From the NCBI GenBank assembly GCA_021155905.1, contig JAJNBG010000015.1, positions 1-64,000 on the forward strand: DNA of 64,000 nucleotides. The letters run 5' to 3'. The notes beneath the pieces were generated by a model. The model saw only the letters and a list, made by a program, of their open reading frames with translations. It searched no databases and was not told the DNA's origin. The position numbers and the translations under genes were made by a program. Positions 24,052 to 33,588 of this stretch are shown in pieces; position 1 is the stretch's first letter, and the number at the start of each line of letters is the position of its first letter. The DNA is from Bacteroidota bacterium (lineage in GTDB: Bacteria > Bacteroidota > Bacteroidia > B-17B0 > Aurantibacillaceae).

Positions 24052-26928
24052 ATGACCACTGATAAATTTGTGTCCCGTCATAACGGGCCCCGCGAAACTG
24101 AAATTAAACAAATGCTGGCCAAGATTGGCGTTTCTTCTGTTGATGAACTGATCAGCCAAACGGTTCCTTCCGGTATCCGTTTAAAGCAGCCGTTACGCGT
24201 GGCGCCTGCCATGAGTGAGTATCAATACGCCAAACACTTAAAAGCCTTAGGCAAAAAAAATAAAGTCTTCCGTTCTTATATTGGATTGGGTTATTATAAT
24301 AACATTTTACCGGCTGTTATCCAGCGTAATGTATTGGAGAACCCGGGTTGGTACACGGCTTACACGCCTTACCAGGCGGAGATCGCTCAAGGGCGTTTGG
24401 AAGCTATCCTGAATTTCCAGACGATGGTGATGGATTTAACGGCCATGCCAATTGCCAACGCTTCTTTATTGGATGAAGCAACAGCTGCGGCTGAAGCCTT
24501 GTTCATGTTTTTCAGTCACCGCAGTAAAGACAAAATTAAAAACGGCGGAAATAAGTTCTTCGTGAGTAATACGGTATTTCCTCAAACCATTGACGTGGTA
24601 AGAACCCGTGCGGTTCCTTACCATATTGAACTGGTAATTGGTGATGCCAATACCGTTAAGCTGGATGATTCTTTCTTCGGGGCGTTAATTCAATACCCGG
24701 ACATGAACGGCGAAGCGAATGATTATAAAGCGTTTGTGGAAGCTGCACATACTAAAGAAATCCAGGTAGCAGTGGCAACCGATTTATTGGCTTTAGCACT
24801 ATTAACACCTCCGGGCGAGTGGGGCGCTGACTGTGTAGTGGGTAATTCACAACGTTTTGGTGTGCCATTGGGTTACGGTGGACCTCATGCCGCTTTCTTT
24901 ACCTGCAAGGAAGATTACAAACGTCTAATTCCGGGACGTATCATTGGCGTATCGGTGGATACTGAAGGAAATCCTGCTTTGCGCATGGCATTGCAAACCC
25001 GTGAGCAACACATCAAACGCGATAAGGCAACGTCTAATATTTGTACGGCACAGGCTCTATTGGCAATCATGGCCAGTATGTATGCAGTGTATCACGGACA
25101 GGAAGGTGTTAAAGCCATTGCTAACGGTGTGCATAATGCAACCGGTTTTGTAGCTTCTGAGTTACAAAAGTTAGGTTACGAAATCAAAACCAAATTATAT
25201 TTTGATACCATTGTTGTGGCGGTTGCCGACTCCAATAAAATCAAAGCTATTGCTGAAGGAAAAGAAATTAATTTCAGATATATTGATGACAAACACGTAG
25301 GTATTTCTTTAGATCAAACGGTAGAAGAAAATGATGTGAATGATGTGATTGCCATTTTTGCGGAAGCCCTTGGTAAAGCATTCAATGCGGCAGATTGTAA
25401 GGATTGTAATTTAATCGGCACTTCCGGTTTAAAACGTACTTCTGAGTTCTTAACCCATCCAACGTTTAACACATACCATAGCGAAAGCGAAATGATGCGT
25501 TACATCAAACGTCTGGAGAATAAAGATTTGTCATTGGTTCACTCCATGATTTCTTTGGGTTCCTGTACCATGAAATTAAATGCAGCTTCTGAATTATTGC
25601 CAATTACATGGCCTGAGTTCGCTCATATTCATCCATTTGTTCCTTTGAACCAGGCACAGGGATATACAGAATTAATTGAGCAATTGAACAAAGATCTTTC
25701 TGAGATCACCGGTTTCGCGCGCATGAGTTTCCAGCCAAATTCAGGTGCTCAGGGTGAGTACGCTGGTTTAATGGTGATCAGGGCTTATCATATTGCCAAC
25801 GGGCAGGCTCACAGAAATGTGGCCTTGATACCTTCTTCGGCGCATGGTACAAACCCAGCCTCTGCAGCGATGGCGGGTATGACCATCATTGTGACGAAGT
25901 GTGATGAAAAAGGAAATATTGATTTAATTGATTTGCGTGCCAAAGCAGAAATGCATAAGGATAATTTATCCTGTTTAATGGTAACCTATCCTTCCACGCA
26001 TGGAGTGTATGAAGAGTCCATTACGGAGATCACCAAGATGATCCACGATAACGGCGGATTGGTTTATATGGATGGCGCGAACATGAATGCGCAGGTAGGC
26101 TTAACGTCACCCGGTAACATCGGAGCAGACGTATGTCACTTAAACCTGCATAAAACATTTGCAATTCCTCACGGTGGTGGCGGTCCTGGCATGGGGCCAA
26201 TTGGCGTAGTAGAAAAATTAGTGCCGTTTTTGCCATCTCACACGATTGTAAACACAAGTGGTGATAAAGGAATCACAGCAGTTTCTGCAGCTCCTTATGG
26301 AAGTGCCTTGATCTTATTGATCTCTTACGGTTATATTAAGATGTTAGGTGGCGAAGGTTTAAAACAAGCCACAGAAATGGCTATTTTAAATGCCAACTAC
26401 ATGAAAGAAATTTTATCCGGCAGCTATAAAATTTTGTACACCGGTAAAAACGGACGTTGTGCCCATGAAATGATTTTAGATTGCAATGAATTTAAAATGG
26501 CATCCGGTGTTGAGGTAGCCGATATGGCTAAGCGTTTAATGGACTATGGTTTTCATGCGCCGACAGTTGCCTTCCCTGTGGTGAATACGTTGATGGTAGA
26601 ACCAACTGAATCGGAATCCAAAGCTGAACTGGATCGTTTTTGTGAAGCGATGATCGCCATTCGTAAAGAGATCAAAGAGATCGAAGATGGTAAATACGAC
26701 AAGACAGATAACGTGATCAAGAATGCGCCACACACTTGTAAATTGGTGGTGGCAGATGACTGGAAGAAACCTTACACCCGTCAGAAAGCAGCTTATCCAT
26801 TGAACTGGGTGCGTGATAATAAATTCTGGCCAAGTGTTGCCCGGGTAGATAACGCATACGGCGATCGCAATTTGGTTTGCTCTTGTGCGCCAATAGAAGC
26901 ATACATGGAAGAATCGGTTAGTGCTTAA
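24052..26928 (+). CDS. gcvP: glycine dehydrogenase (decarboxylating), P-protein of the glycine cleavage system
   Basis: The P-protein decarboxylates glycine with PLP and passes the aminomethyl group to the lipoyl arm of the H-protein. The 958-residue protein is the single-chain form, with two halves each resembling the aminotransferase fold. The N-terminal half has FRSYIGLGYY and the C-terminal half has GSCTMKLNAASE, the Gly-rich GGGGPGMGP stretch and the PLP lysine in NLHKTF (Lys701). The length matches the homodimeric P-protein of eukaryotes and Bacteroidota. gcvT and gcvH are not adjacent. It ends at a good terminator. No glycine riboswitch core is visible upstream. Confidence 0.96.
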   Translation: MTTDKFVSRHNGPRETEIKQMLAKIGVSSVDELISQTVPSGIRLKQPLRVAPAMSEYQYAKHLKALGKKNKVFRSYIGLGYYNNILPAVIQRNVLENPGWYTAYTPYQAEIAQGRLEAILNFQTMVMDLTAMPIANASLLDEATAAAEALFMFFSHRSKDKIKNGGNKFFVSNTVFPQTIDVVRTRAVPYHIELVIGDANTVKLDDSFFGALIQYPDMNGEANDYKAFVEAAHTKEIQVAVATDLLALALLTPPGEWGADCVVGNSQRFGVPLGYGGPHAAFFTCKEDYKRLIPGRIIGVSVDTEGNPALRMALQTREQHIKRDKATSNICTAQALLAIMASMYAVYHGQEGVKAIANGVHNATGFVASELQKLGYEIKTKLYFDTIVVAVADSNKIKAIAEGKEINFRYIDDKHVGISLDQTVEENDVNDVIAIFAEALGKAFNAADCKDCNLIGTSGLKRTSEFLTHPTFNTYHSESEMMRYIKRLENKDLSLVHSMISLGSCTMKLNAASELLPITWPEFAHIHPFVPLNQAQGYTELIEQLNKDLSEITGFARMSFQPNSGAQGEYAGLMVIRAYHIANGQAHRNVALIPSSAHGTNPASAAMAGMTIIVTKCDEKGNIDLIDLRAKAEMHKDNLSCLMVTYPSTHGVYEESITEITKMIHDNGGLVYMDGANMNAQVGLTSPGNIGADVCHLNLHKTFAIPHGGGGPGMGPIGVVEKLVPFLPSHTIVNTSGDKGITAVSAAPYGSALILLISYGYIKMLGGEGLKQATEMAILNANYMKEILSGSYKILYTGKNGRCAHEMILDCNEFKMASGVEVADMAKRLMDYGFHAPTVAFPVVNTLMVEPTESESKAELDRFCEAMIAIRKEIKEIEDGKYDKTDNVIKNAPHTCKLVVADDWKKPYTRQKAAYPLNWVRDNKFWPSVARVDNAYGDRNLVCSCAPIEAYMEESVSA

Positions 26929-26946
26929 CTAAAAATAGTTTTGATT

Positions 26947-26979
26947 AAAAGACCTGCGCTTTTTGGTGCAGGTTTTTTT
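26947..26979 (+). terminator. intrinsic terminator after gcvP
   Basis: ACCTGCGC (26952-26959) pairs with GTGCAGGT (26966-26973) with one G:T pair, a TTTTTG loop and a following T-run. It lies 24 bp beyond gcvP. Confidence 0.85.
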
Positions 26980-27102
26980 ATATCTTTAATTTATCTTGAA
27001 AAAATTAGTCGTTTTAATAGTTTGTTTTGCACTAGCACAAACTAAACGGGAGAAAAGATTACGTTGACTTTTAAAGCCCTGCATAATACGATCCGGCGCC
27101 TG

Positions 27103-27129
27103 ACGCGGTATATCGGCATTCGCATTTAA
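27103..27129 (+). pseudogene. echo of a SpoIIE-gene 3' end, upstream copy
   Basis: In frame, this stretch reads TRYIGIRI followed by TAA; the gene starting at 27208 ends VCIIGIRI with TAA. It lies 78 bp upstream of that gene. About 50 bp around it align loosely with the second echo at 29172-29223. It may be a remnant of a lost paralogue or part of a palindromic repeat. Confidence 0.35.
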
Positions 27130-27207
27130 GAACAACCTGCCGGACCCGTCGGATTCAAAATTCCCTGATGATGATGCATTGTATTTGGAATTAATTATAT
27201 TTGATAA

Positions 27208-29160
27208 ATGCATTTTATGTCCCGGCTCTTTTTTATCATCATTTTGTGTTTTGTTTTCTTTTTCGCGCGCGGACAGAAAAATTCCAGGTTTGAAGCTCTG
27301 GTGGATTCTGCCAATAAGTATGAGCACATAGATTGGAACCTGTCATACTCATATGCAAAAATGGCTTTGCAGAATAAGGACGCCAACTTTTCCTACGAAG
27401 ACATCATCAGTCTGAATACCATTTTCGACACGTACTATCAAAAGCTGAATATGCTGGACTCTGCCTTTAGCATCAACAAGCAATCTCTCAAACTGGCCAC
27501 CGAGCACAAGGATACGATGTTGATTGCCTACAGTTTAAACAATATGGCAGGCATTTATGACCTGACAGGAAATTACAGCGTTTCTATCCAGATCTATAAA
27601 AAAGCACTGGCGATGCTGGAGAAAATGAAAGATGTCAGACAGATAGGGAATACCAACCATAATATGGCGATACCTTATTCAAAACTCCTGATGTATGATT
27701 CTGCAAAATATTATACGGATATCGCTTTGATGAATTATCAGAAAGTAAATGATTATTCAGGGATCGCCTTATGCTATGATTCTTATGGTTCGGAAGCAGA
27801 CCGCCTGGGAAATTATGAGGAAGCCATTAAATATTATAAAATGGAAATTCAGAATTTTAAGCTCGCCAACGAGGCTGCTAATCTGATCATTCCTTATCAA
27901 AACATCGCAGGTACTTATTTAAAACTGAAGGATTATGTGTCTTGTAAACAATACCTGGACCTGGCAATGGCATTAGCGGTTGAGCTTGGCTCTAAAGTGG
28001 ATATGTACGATGTTTCAAGTACATACGCACAGTATTATGAGGCAACCGGTGATTATAAAACAGCCAATTTCTATATGCGCCGTTATTATGAAGGAAAGGA
28101 TACGATGATCAATACGCAGTTGAAAACAGAATTATCGGATCAGAAAAGTGAGTTTGATCGGGAAAATGCTAAAGCCATGTTGACCATTCAGAAAATGGAA
28201 GCAGAAAAAAATTTACGTTCAAAAGAATCAGTGACCTGGGTACTGGTGTTGTCATCCGTATTTTTCATTATCGTACTGATTTTGTCGGTTAACAAATACA
28301 GGGCGAAACAAAAGTCATTCGTGAAGTTAAACGAATATAAAAACCAGCTCATCTTTCAAAAAGAAAAAATTGAGGATGCACAAAAGGAAATCATCGACAG
28401 TATCAATTATGCCAAGCGGATCCAATCGGCGATTATGCCGAAAGAAGAGGATGTGTTGGCGTATTTTCCGGAGAGCTTTTTACTCTACAAACCAAAGGAT
28501 ATTGTGGCCGGCGACTTTTACTTTTTTGAATCTACCGCAACGCACGTTTTTTATGCAGCAGCAGACTGCACAGGACATGGGGTTCCGGGAGCTTTGGTAA
28601 GTGTGATCTGTTCGAATGCTCTCACCCGTTGCGTGCATGAATTTAATTTGGTGGAGCCTGGAAAAATTCTGGATAAGACAAGTGAACTGGTTTTGAAAAC
28701 ATTTCAACGAAGTGGCAAGAACGTGACGGATGGAATGGATATCAGTTTATGCGTGTTTGAAAAAGACAGCCTGAAAAACGATGGCGCGATTCCGGTTTCC
28801 TGGGCAGGGGCCAATAATTCATTGTGGTACGTTAATTTTAAAGATGGAAAAGCGGAGTTGAATAAAATAAAAGCGGACAAGCAGGCGATCGGGTATAACG
28901 AAAAACCGGAGGCTTATACAACTCATCATTTCGATTTAAGAAAAGGGGATATGCTCTATTTGTTCACGGACGGTTATGCGGATCAGTTTGGCGGAGTGAA
29001 ACAGAAAAAATTCAAACAGGCTCATCTCGAAGAAACTATCAATTCTATTTGTGTCCGCAACCCTCAGGAACAAAAAGTAATTCTCGAAAAAGGATTCAAC
29101 CAATGGAAGGGCAGCCTGGAGCAGGTAGACGATGTATGCATTATCGGCATTCGTATTTAA
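27208..29160 (+). CDS. TPR sensor with SpoIIE-type PP2C phosphatase output, copy 1
   Basis: A 650-residue membrane protein, or 647 from the Met at 27217. A signal peptide (about 4-22, cleavage near ARGQ) is followed by periplasmic TPR repeats (about 30-310), a membrane helix (about 333-353), a coiled-coil linker (YKNQLIFQKEKIEDAQKEI), and a cytoplasmic SpoIIE/PP2C domain (about 410-650) with DIVAGDFYFFES, AADCTGHGVPGALVS and DGMD, the metal-binding Asp segments. Such proteins dephosphorylate anti-anti-sigma or related switch proteins in response to outside signals. The target is unknown. The last codons form half of a hairpin with the downstream DNA. Confidence 0.86.
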   Translation: MHFMSRLFFIIILCFVFFFARGQKNSRFEALVDSANKYEHIDWNLSYSYAKMALQNKDANFSYEDIISLNTIFDTYYQKLNMLDSAFSINKQSLKLATEHKDTMLIAYSLNNMAGIYDLTGNYSVSIQIYKKALAMLEKMKDVRQIGNTNHNMAIPYSKLLMYDSAKYYTDIALMNYQKVNDYSGIALCYDSYGSEADRLGNYEEAIKYYKMEIQNFKLANEAANLIIPYQNIAGTYLKLKDYVSCKQYLDLAMALAVELGSKVDMYDVSSTYAQYYEATGDYKTANFYMRRYYEGKDTMINTQLKTELSDQKSEFDRENAKAMLTIQKMEAEKNLRSKESVTWVLVLSSVFFIIVLILSVNKYRAKQKSFVKLNEYKNQLIFQKEKIEDAQKEIIDSINYAKRIQSAIMPKEEDVLAYFPESFLLYKPKDIVAGDFYFFESTATHVFYAAADCTGHGVPGALVSVICSNALTRCVHEFNLVEPGKILDKTSELVLKTFQRSGKNVTDGMDISLCVFEKDSLKNDGAIPVSWAGANNSLWYVNFKDGKAELNKIKADKQAIGYNEKPEAYTTHHFDLRKGDMLYLFTDGYADQFGGVKQKKFKQAHLEETINSICVRNPQEQKVILEKGFNQWKGSLEQVDDVCIIGIRI

Positions 29161-29178
29161 CGAATGCCATGATAATGC
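29138..29178. repeat. hairpin spanning the stop codon of the SpoIIE gene
   Basis: GCATTATCGGCATTCG (29138-29153) pairs with CGAATGCC-AT-GATAATGC (29161-29178) with a two-base bulge and the loop TATTTAA that contains the stop codon. No T-run follows, so it is not a typical terminator. Confidence 0.55.
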
Positions 29179-29190
29179 TATCCGACCTCC

Positions 29191-29223
29191 GGCGTGATAT
29201 GTATTATCGGGATTCGCATTTAA
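29191..29223 (+). pseudogene. echo of a SpoIIE-gene 3' end, downstream copy
   Basis: In frame, the segment reads GVICIIGIRI and TAA, against DDVCIIGIRI and TAA at the end of the gene just upstream. The eight shared residues are coded with three synonymous third-base differences (tgc/tgt, ggc/ggg, cgt/cgc). That would fit the tail of a separate paralogue lost by deletion; a palindromic repeat is an alternative. Confidence 0.4.
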
Positions 29224-29391
29224 TAGAGATATAATGATTTTCCCGGGCGAGTTCTATAGAAATTAAAACGTAAGGTTTTTCTCCGTTCGTCGGATTTAAC
29301 AATTTTCCCAGACTAATTTTATAAACTGTTTTTGCGCACATCTTTTAAAAAAGGATCAAAAAAATTGCTGAATATTCTGTTTCTTTGTATT

Positions 29392-30216
29392 ATGTCTTTG
29401 TTCATCTCTTCATTAAATTCCGGAAGTAATGGTAACTGTTATTATGTAGGTAATAACACTGAAGCTGTTTTGGTAGATGTTGGAATTTCCTGCAAGGAAG
29501 TGGAGAAGCGAATGCTTCGTTCCAATCTTTCCATGAATAAAGTAAAGGCGATTTTTATTTCGCATGAACACAGTGATCATATCAAGGGTGTTCAGGTATT
29601 ATCAAAAAAATACAGTTTACCAGTTTATATTACGCCGCTGACTTTACGAAACTCGCGTTTGGTTTTGGAAAACGATTTGACGCATTCCTTTAACGGATAT
29701 GAGGCTATTCAGATCGGCGGCCTGTCAGTGACACCTTTTCCAAAGCGTCATGATGCATCTGATCCATTCAGTTTTATTGTAGAAGGCAATGGTTTGAAAA
29801 TAGGCGTATTAACCGATATCGGTTCGGCCTGTCAGCATGTGATTGAAAACTTTAAACAATGCCACGCCGCTTTTTTAGAGGCGAATTATGATGAGGGCTT
29901 ATTAGAAAGCGGGTATTATCCTTATTATTTAAAAGAACGCATCAAAAGTGACAGGGGCCATCTATCCAATAAGCAGGCATTGGAGTTATTTGTAAATCAC
30001 AAGCCCGATTTCATGAGCCTTGTGATTTTATCACATTTGTCAAAAGACAATAATTGCCCGGTCATTGTAAAAGATTTGTTTACAAAGCACGCCCTGCAAA
30101 CCCAGGTGGTGGTGGCTTCCCGTTTACAGGAAACTGAAGTGTTTCATATTTCTGATACGTTTGTTGATGAAATACCTGTTTGTACAAAAACTGTAATTCA
30201 AACTTCTTTATTTTAA
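29392..30216 (+). CDS. MBL-fold metallo-hydrolase, YycJ/WalJ type
   Basis: A 274-residue protein with the metallo-beta-lactamase signature SHEHSDH and later SFIVEGNGLKIGVLTDIG and AFLEANYDEG. The start MSLFISSLNSGSNGNCYYVG is the typical opening of YycJ/WalJ-type cytosolic phosphodiesterase-like proteins, some of which are 5'-3' nucleases. The frame is open to 29332, but only a TTG lies there and the family begins at the ATG at 29392. The MFS gene starts 22 bp after its stop. The substrate is probably nucleic acid, by family. Confidence 0.85.
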   Translation: MSLFISSLNSGSNGNCYYVGNNTEAVLVDVGISCKEVEKRMLRSNLSMNKVKAIFISHEHSDHIKGVQVLSKKYSLPVYITPLTLRNSRLVLENDLTHSFNGYEAIQIGGLSVTPFPKRHDASDPFSFIVEGNGLKIGVLTDIGSACQHVIENFKQCHAAFLEANYDEGLLESGYYPYYLKERIKSDRGHLSNKQALELFVNHKPDFMSLVILSHLSKDNNCPVIVKDLFTKHALQTQVVVASRLQETEVFHISDTFVDEIPVCTKTVIQTSLF

Positions 30217-30217
30217 G

Positions 30218-30225
30218 TAATTTTG
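30218..30225 (+). promoter_or_regulatory. candidate -7 element of MFS gene
   Basis: TAATTTTG, exact TAnnTTTG match, 13 nt before the MFS ATG and just past the stop of the MBL gene, so the MFS gene may have its own promoter. Confidence 0.4.
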
Positions 30226-30238
30226 CACCTTATCAGTT

Positions 30239-31459
30239 ATGCTAGGGCGCACTATTTCCTTATATAAAATTTCGTTTACCGGACTTTCCAGGGAGTCGTG
30301 GCTGCTGTCGTTTATCATGCTGATCAACCGAAGCGGCACCATGGTATTACCCTTCATGACCTTATACCTCACCGGGAAAGAAATGAACCGGAGTTTGAGC
30401 GAAGCCGGATTTGTGATGGCGCTATTTGGTTTTGGTTCTATTGTCGGTGCTTACTTCGGCGGTAAATTTTCAGATAAAATTGGTTTTTATAAGGTGCAGC
30501 TGTTCGCACTTTTAGGAGGAGGTCTCATGTTTTTCATTCTTGGGCAGGTTAAATCATATCCTCTGATTTGCGCGTCTACGTTCCTCTTAAGTATGGTGAA
30601 TGAAGCCTTCCGTCCCGCGAATTCATCCGCTATCGCTTTTTACAGTACTGCAGAAAACAGGACCCGCTCTTATTCCTTAAACCGTTTGTCCATTAATTTG
30701 GGTTGGGCAGTCGGCGCTTCTCTCGGCGGATTAATTGCAGCCTTTAATTATGAATTATTATTCTGGGTGGATGGTATCACGAATTTACTGGCCGCTTTTT
30801 TATTGTTTACATTTTTAAAACCGGCACTTCAAAAGAAAAAAGAGGAAGTATCTTCCGAAGAAGTACCTGAAACCTTATCGGCCTACAAAGACAAAACATA
30901 CCTTTGGTTTTTGGTGCTGATGACGTTGTTCTCGATTTGTTTCGTTCAGTTATTTACTACGGTTCCGAAGTATTTCCGGGACGACCTGCTGCTGAATGAG
31001 AAATACATCGGATTAATGATGGCGGTTAACGGAATCATTATTGTTGCCATTGAAATGGTGATGGTTTATACGCTTGAGAAAAAGAACAGGGGAATTACCT
31101 ACATAGTAATCGGAGTGGTGATGTGTGCTGTTTCTTTTTTATCCCTGCTTTTGCCCGGTAATTCCAAATGTATTGCCCTTGTCATGATTTTATTCATCTC
31201 GTTTGGAGAAATCATGGCCATGCCTTTCATGACAACGTTTTGGATCCAAAGAACCAACGACAAAAACAGGGGACAATACGCAGCGCTATATACCATTTCA
31301 TGGGGACTGGGAAACACACTCGGCCCGTTTCTAGTATCAACACTCGTGGACGCCTCTGAATTCAAGGTTGCTTTTATTGCCCTTGGTTTTATTTTATTGG
31401 GTTCAGCGTATGGATTCTATAAATTGGGTTCACAGACTTCCAAAAAACAGCTCTCATAA
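30239..31459 (+). CDS. MFS transporter
   Basis: A 406-residue protein with twelve predicted membrane helices in two halves. The major-facilitator loop motif lies between helices 2 and 3 (GAYFGGKFSDKIGFYKVQ), and the first half has NRSGTMVLPFMTLYLTG and the conserved NLGWAVGASLGG in helix 5. A Lys/Glu-rich central loop (KKKEEVSSEEVPE) separates the halves. It resembles bacterial drug/H+ antiporter-type exporters, but no substrate motif can be assigned. It is preceded by the YycJ-type gene and followed by the second SpoIIE gene. Confidence 0.88.
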   Translation: MLGRTISLYKISFTGLSRESWLLSFIMLINRSGTMVLPFMTLYLTGKEMNRSLSEAGFVMALFGFGSIVGAYFGGKFSDKIGFYKVQLFALLGGGLMFFILGQVKSYPLICASTFLLSMVNEAFRPANSSAIAFYSTAENRTRSYSLNRLSINLGWAVGASLGGLIAAFNYELLFWVDGITNLLAAFLLFTFLKPALQKKKEEVSSEEVPETLSAYKDKTYLWFLVLMTLFSICFVQLFTTVPKYFRDDLLLNEKYIGLMMAVNGIIIVAIEMVMVYTLEKKNRGITYIVIGVVMCAVSFLSLLLPGNSKCIALVMILFISFGEIMAMPFMTTFWIQRTNDKNRGQYAALYTISWGLGNTLGPFLVSTLVDASEFKVAFIALGFILLGSAYGFYKLGSQTSKKQLS

Positions 31460-31531
31460 CATTTCACAGGTTAACTGCTTTAAGTTTTGATAGTGAATTT
31501 GTAAAATAAATGCTATTTTCAGGCATCATTT

Positions 31532-33568
31532 ATGAGAACTGGACTTGTTATAATTTTGATACTGCTTTCCTGCTTTTTAAAAGCTCAAAATTCTGTAAGC
31601 TTATCTTCGGACAGTTTAATACGCAGGGCTAAGTTGATCTACCAGAATGATCCCGTTCAGGGATTTAATTATTCAAAACAAGCCATTGAAAAAGCAAGAC
31701 AGGAGGGATCAGAGCTCAATAGCGGTATGGCTTACGAAATGCTGGCTATTTCGTTTGATTACCTTGGGCAGCTGGATTCGGCCCTGTTGTATTTTGACCA
31801 TTCCATTGAACTTTTAAAAAACCAAAAAAATAAAATTTTTATTGCAAGGGTGTATACCTCCAAAGCGAACAGTCTTTTTCTGTTAAACAAAAATAAGGAA
31901 GCGCTCATGTATTACACGAAGAGTTACGAGATCTTTAAAGCACTGAAAAGCCAGAAAGACGAAACTTCTTCTCTCATGGGCATCGGCAATGTTTATTCAA
32001 ACATGAAATCCTATGACCTTTCGCTCAAATACTATGATCAGGCTTTGGCCTTTTATGTAGAGACGAAAGATTCCGCTTTCATTTCCTATGTACTCACTAA
32101 TATTTCAGAAGTGTATGCAGCCATGAAAGTTTTTGACAAGGAGCTGGAATATCAGAGAAGGTCATTAAGCATCAAGGAGAAATTGGGGGATGATTATGGC
32201 CTGGTATATTCCTACACGAATATGGCAGGATTAATGTCCAGGGAAAACAAAAAAGATTCCGCGCTGTATTTTGCTGATAAAGCCATTGCAACATCTGTTA
32301 AAATCAATAACCAGGAATTTCTTGCATCTTCCTTCCAGGCTTTGGCGGATGTGCATTACCATTTCAACCAATACAAGGAGGCGGTCCGTTATTACCAGCA
32401 GGCCCTCGACATGGCCAGGAAGTTGAAGAATTCAAAAACAGAATCTTCCGTATTAAAATTACTGGCTGATGCTCAAATCAAATCAGGTGATCATCTCGGG
32501 GGATCTCAATCGCTTTTACAATTCATTGCCATTAACGACAGTGTAAATAGTGTGGAGATGCAAAGATCGTTTAATGAATTACAGACGCAGTATGAAACCG
32601 ACAAGAAGGAGAAAGAAATTTCGCTATTGAATGAAAGAGATAAGAAACGTCAGGTAGTCATTTATTCCATCATTGCATTAAGTTTATTATTAGGACTTTT
32701 ATCTTTTGTATTATTTAACCGCTTTCGCTTGAAAAAACGAACGGCTAATGAATTGGAAATTAGAAATACAGAAATCTCAAAACAAAAAGATATCATTGAA
32801 GAAAAGCAAAAGGAAATAACAGACAGTATTCATTACGCCAAGCGCATTCAGAATACATTATTGGCTCACAAAGAATTTGTCAATCGGTTTATTCCCGAAA
32901 ACTTTATCCTGTTTAAGCCTAAAGACATTGTCAGCGGAGATTTTTACTGGGCCACAGAATACCAGGATAAGTTTTACCTGGCGGTGTGCGACAGTACGGG
33001 ACATGGCGTTCCCGGCGCTTTCATGAGCTTATTAAACATCGGGTTCCTGAGTGAAGCTATTAAGGAGAAGAACATTACAAGGCCAAATGAGATCTTTGAT
33101 TATGTGAGGCAACGGTTAATCGATAGTATCGGAAATGAAGGTCAGAAAGACGGGATGGATGCAATCCTCATTTGCATTGATTTGGCGCCGAAGGAGAATC
33201 AGCCAACAAGAACAATTCAATATGCCGCTGCAAATAATGAACCGATTTTAGTTAACGGCAACCAGCTCATTGAATTAACCAAAGATAAAATGCCGGTCGG
33301 GCATGGAGAAAGAAAAGAGAATTTTATTTTGCATACCATTCACTACACGCCCGGAGACGTGTTGTATCTTTACACGGATGGATTCGCTGATCAGTTTGGC
33401 GGACCAAAAGGAAAAAAATTCAAATACAAGTCGCTGAACAATTACTTACTATCGGTTTCAAAAATGTCCATGGAAGAGCAACACTCCAAACTGAATCACC
33501 TGTTTGACGAATGGAAAGGAAACCTGGAACAGGTAGATGATGTCTGTATTATTGGAATTAAATTATAA
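31532..33568 (+). CDS. TPR sensor with SpoIIE-type PP2C phosphatase output, copy 2
   Basis: A 678-residue paralogue of the protein at 27208: signal peptide (1-18, ending LKAQ), TPR repeats (about 25-340), membrane helix (about 375-393), a coiled coil (EIRNTEISKQKDIIEEKQKE), and a SpoIIE/PP2C domain (about 440-678) with DIVSGDFYWATE, AVCDSTGHGVPGAFMS and DGMD. All metal-binding Asp segments are present, so it should be active. The C-terminus DDVCIIGIKL matches the other copy. The two genes, 2.4 kb apart, probably sense different stimuli through their divergent TPR parts and may share a target. Confidence 0.88.
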   Translation: MRTGLVIILILLSCFLKAQNSVSLSSDSLIRRAKLIYQNDPVQGFNYSKQAIEKARQEGSELNSGMAYEMLAISFDYLGQLDSALLYFDHSIELLKNQKNKIFIARVYTSKANSLFLLNKNKEALMYYTKSYEIFKALKSQKDETSSLMGIGNVYSNMKSYDLSLKYYDQALAFYVETKDSAFISYVLTNISEVYAAMKVFDKELEYQRRSLSIKEKLGDDYGLVYSYTNMAGLMSRENKKDSALYFADKAIATSVKINNQEFLASSFQALADVHYHFNQYKEAVRYYQQALDMARKLKNSKTESSVLKLLADAQIKSGDHLGGSQSLLQFIAINDSVNSVEMQRSFNELQTQYETDKKEKEISLLNERDKKRQVVIYSIIALSLLLGLLSFVLFNRFRLKKRTANELEIRNTEISKQKDIIEEKQKEITDSIHYAKRIQNTLLAHKEFVNRFIPENFILFKPKDIVSGDFYWATEYQDKFYLAVCDSTGHGVPGAFMSLLNIGFLSEAIKEKNITRPNEIFDYVRQRLIDSIGNEGQKDGMDAILICIDLAPKENQPTRTIQYAAANNEPILVNGNQLIELTKDKMPVGHGERKENFILHTIHYTPGDVLYLYTDGFADQFGGPKGKKFKYKSLNNYLLSVSKMSMEEQHSKLNHLFDEWKGNLEQVDDVCIIGIKL

Positions 33569-33588
33569 CATTTGTAAAAAGTTCAACA

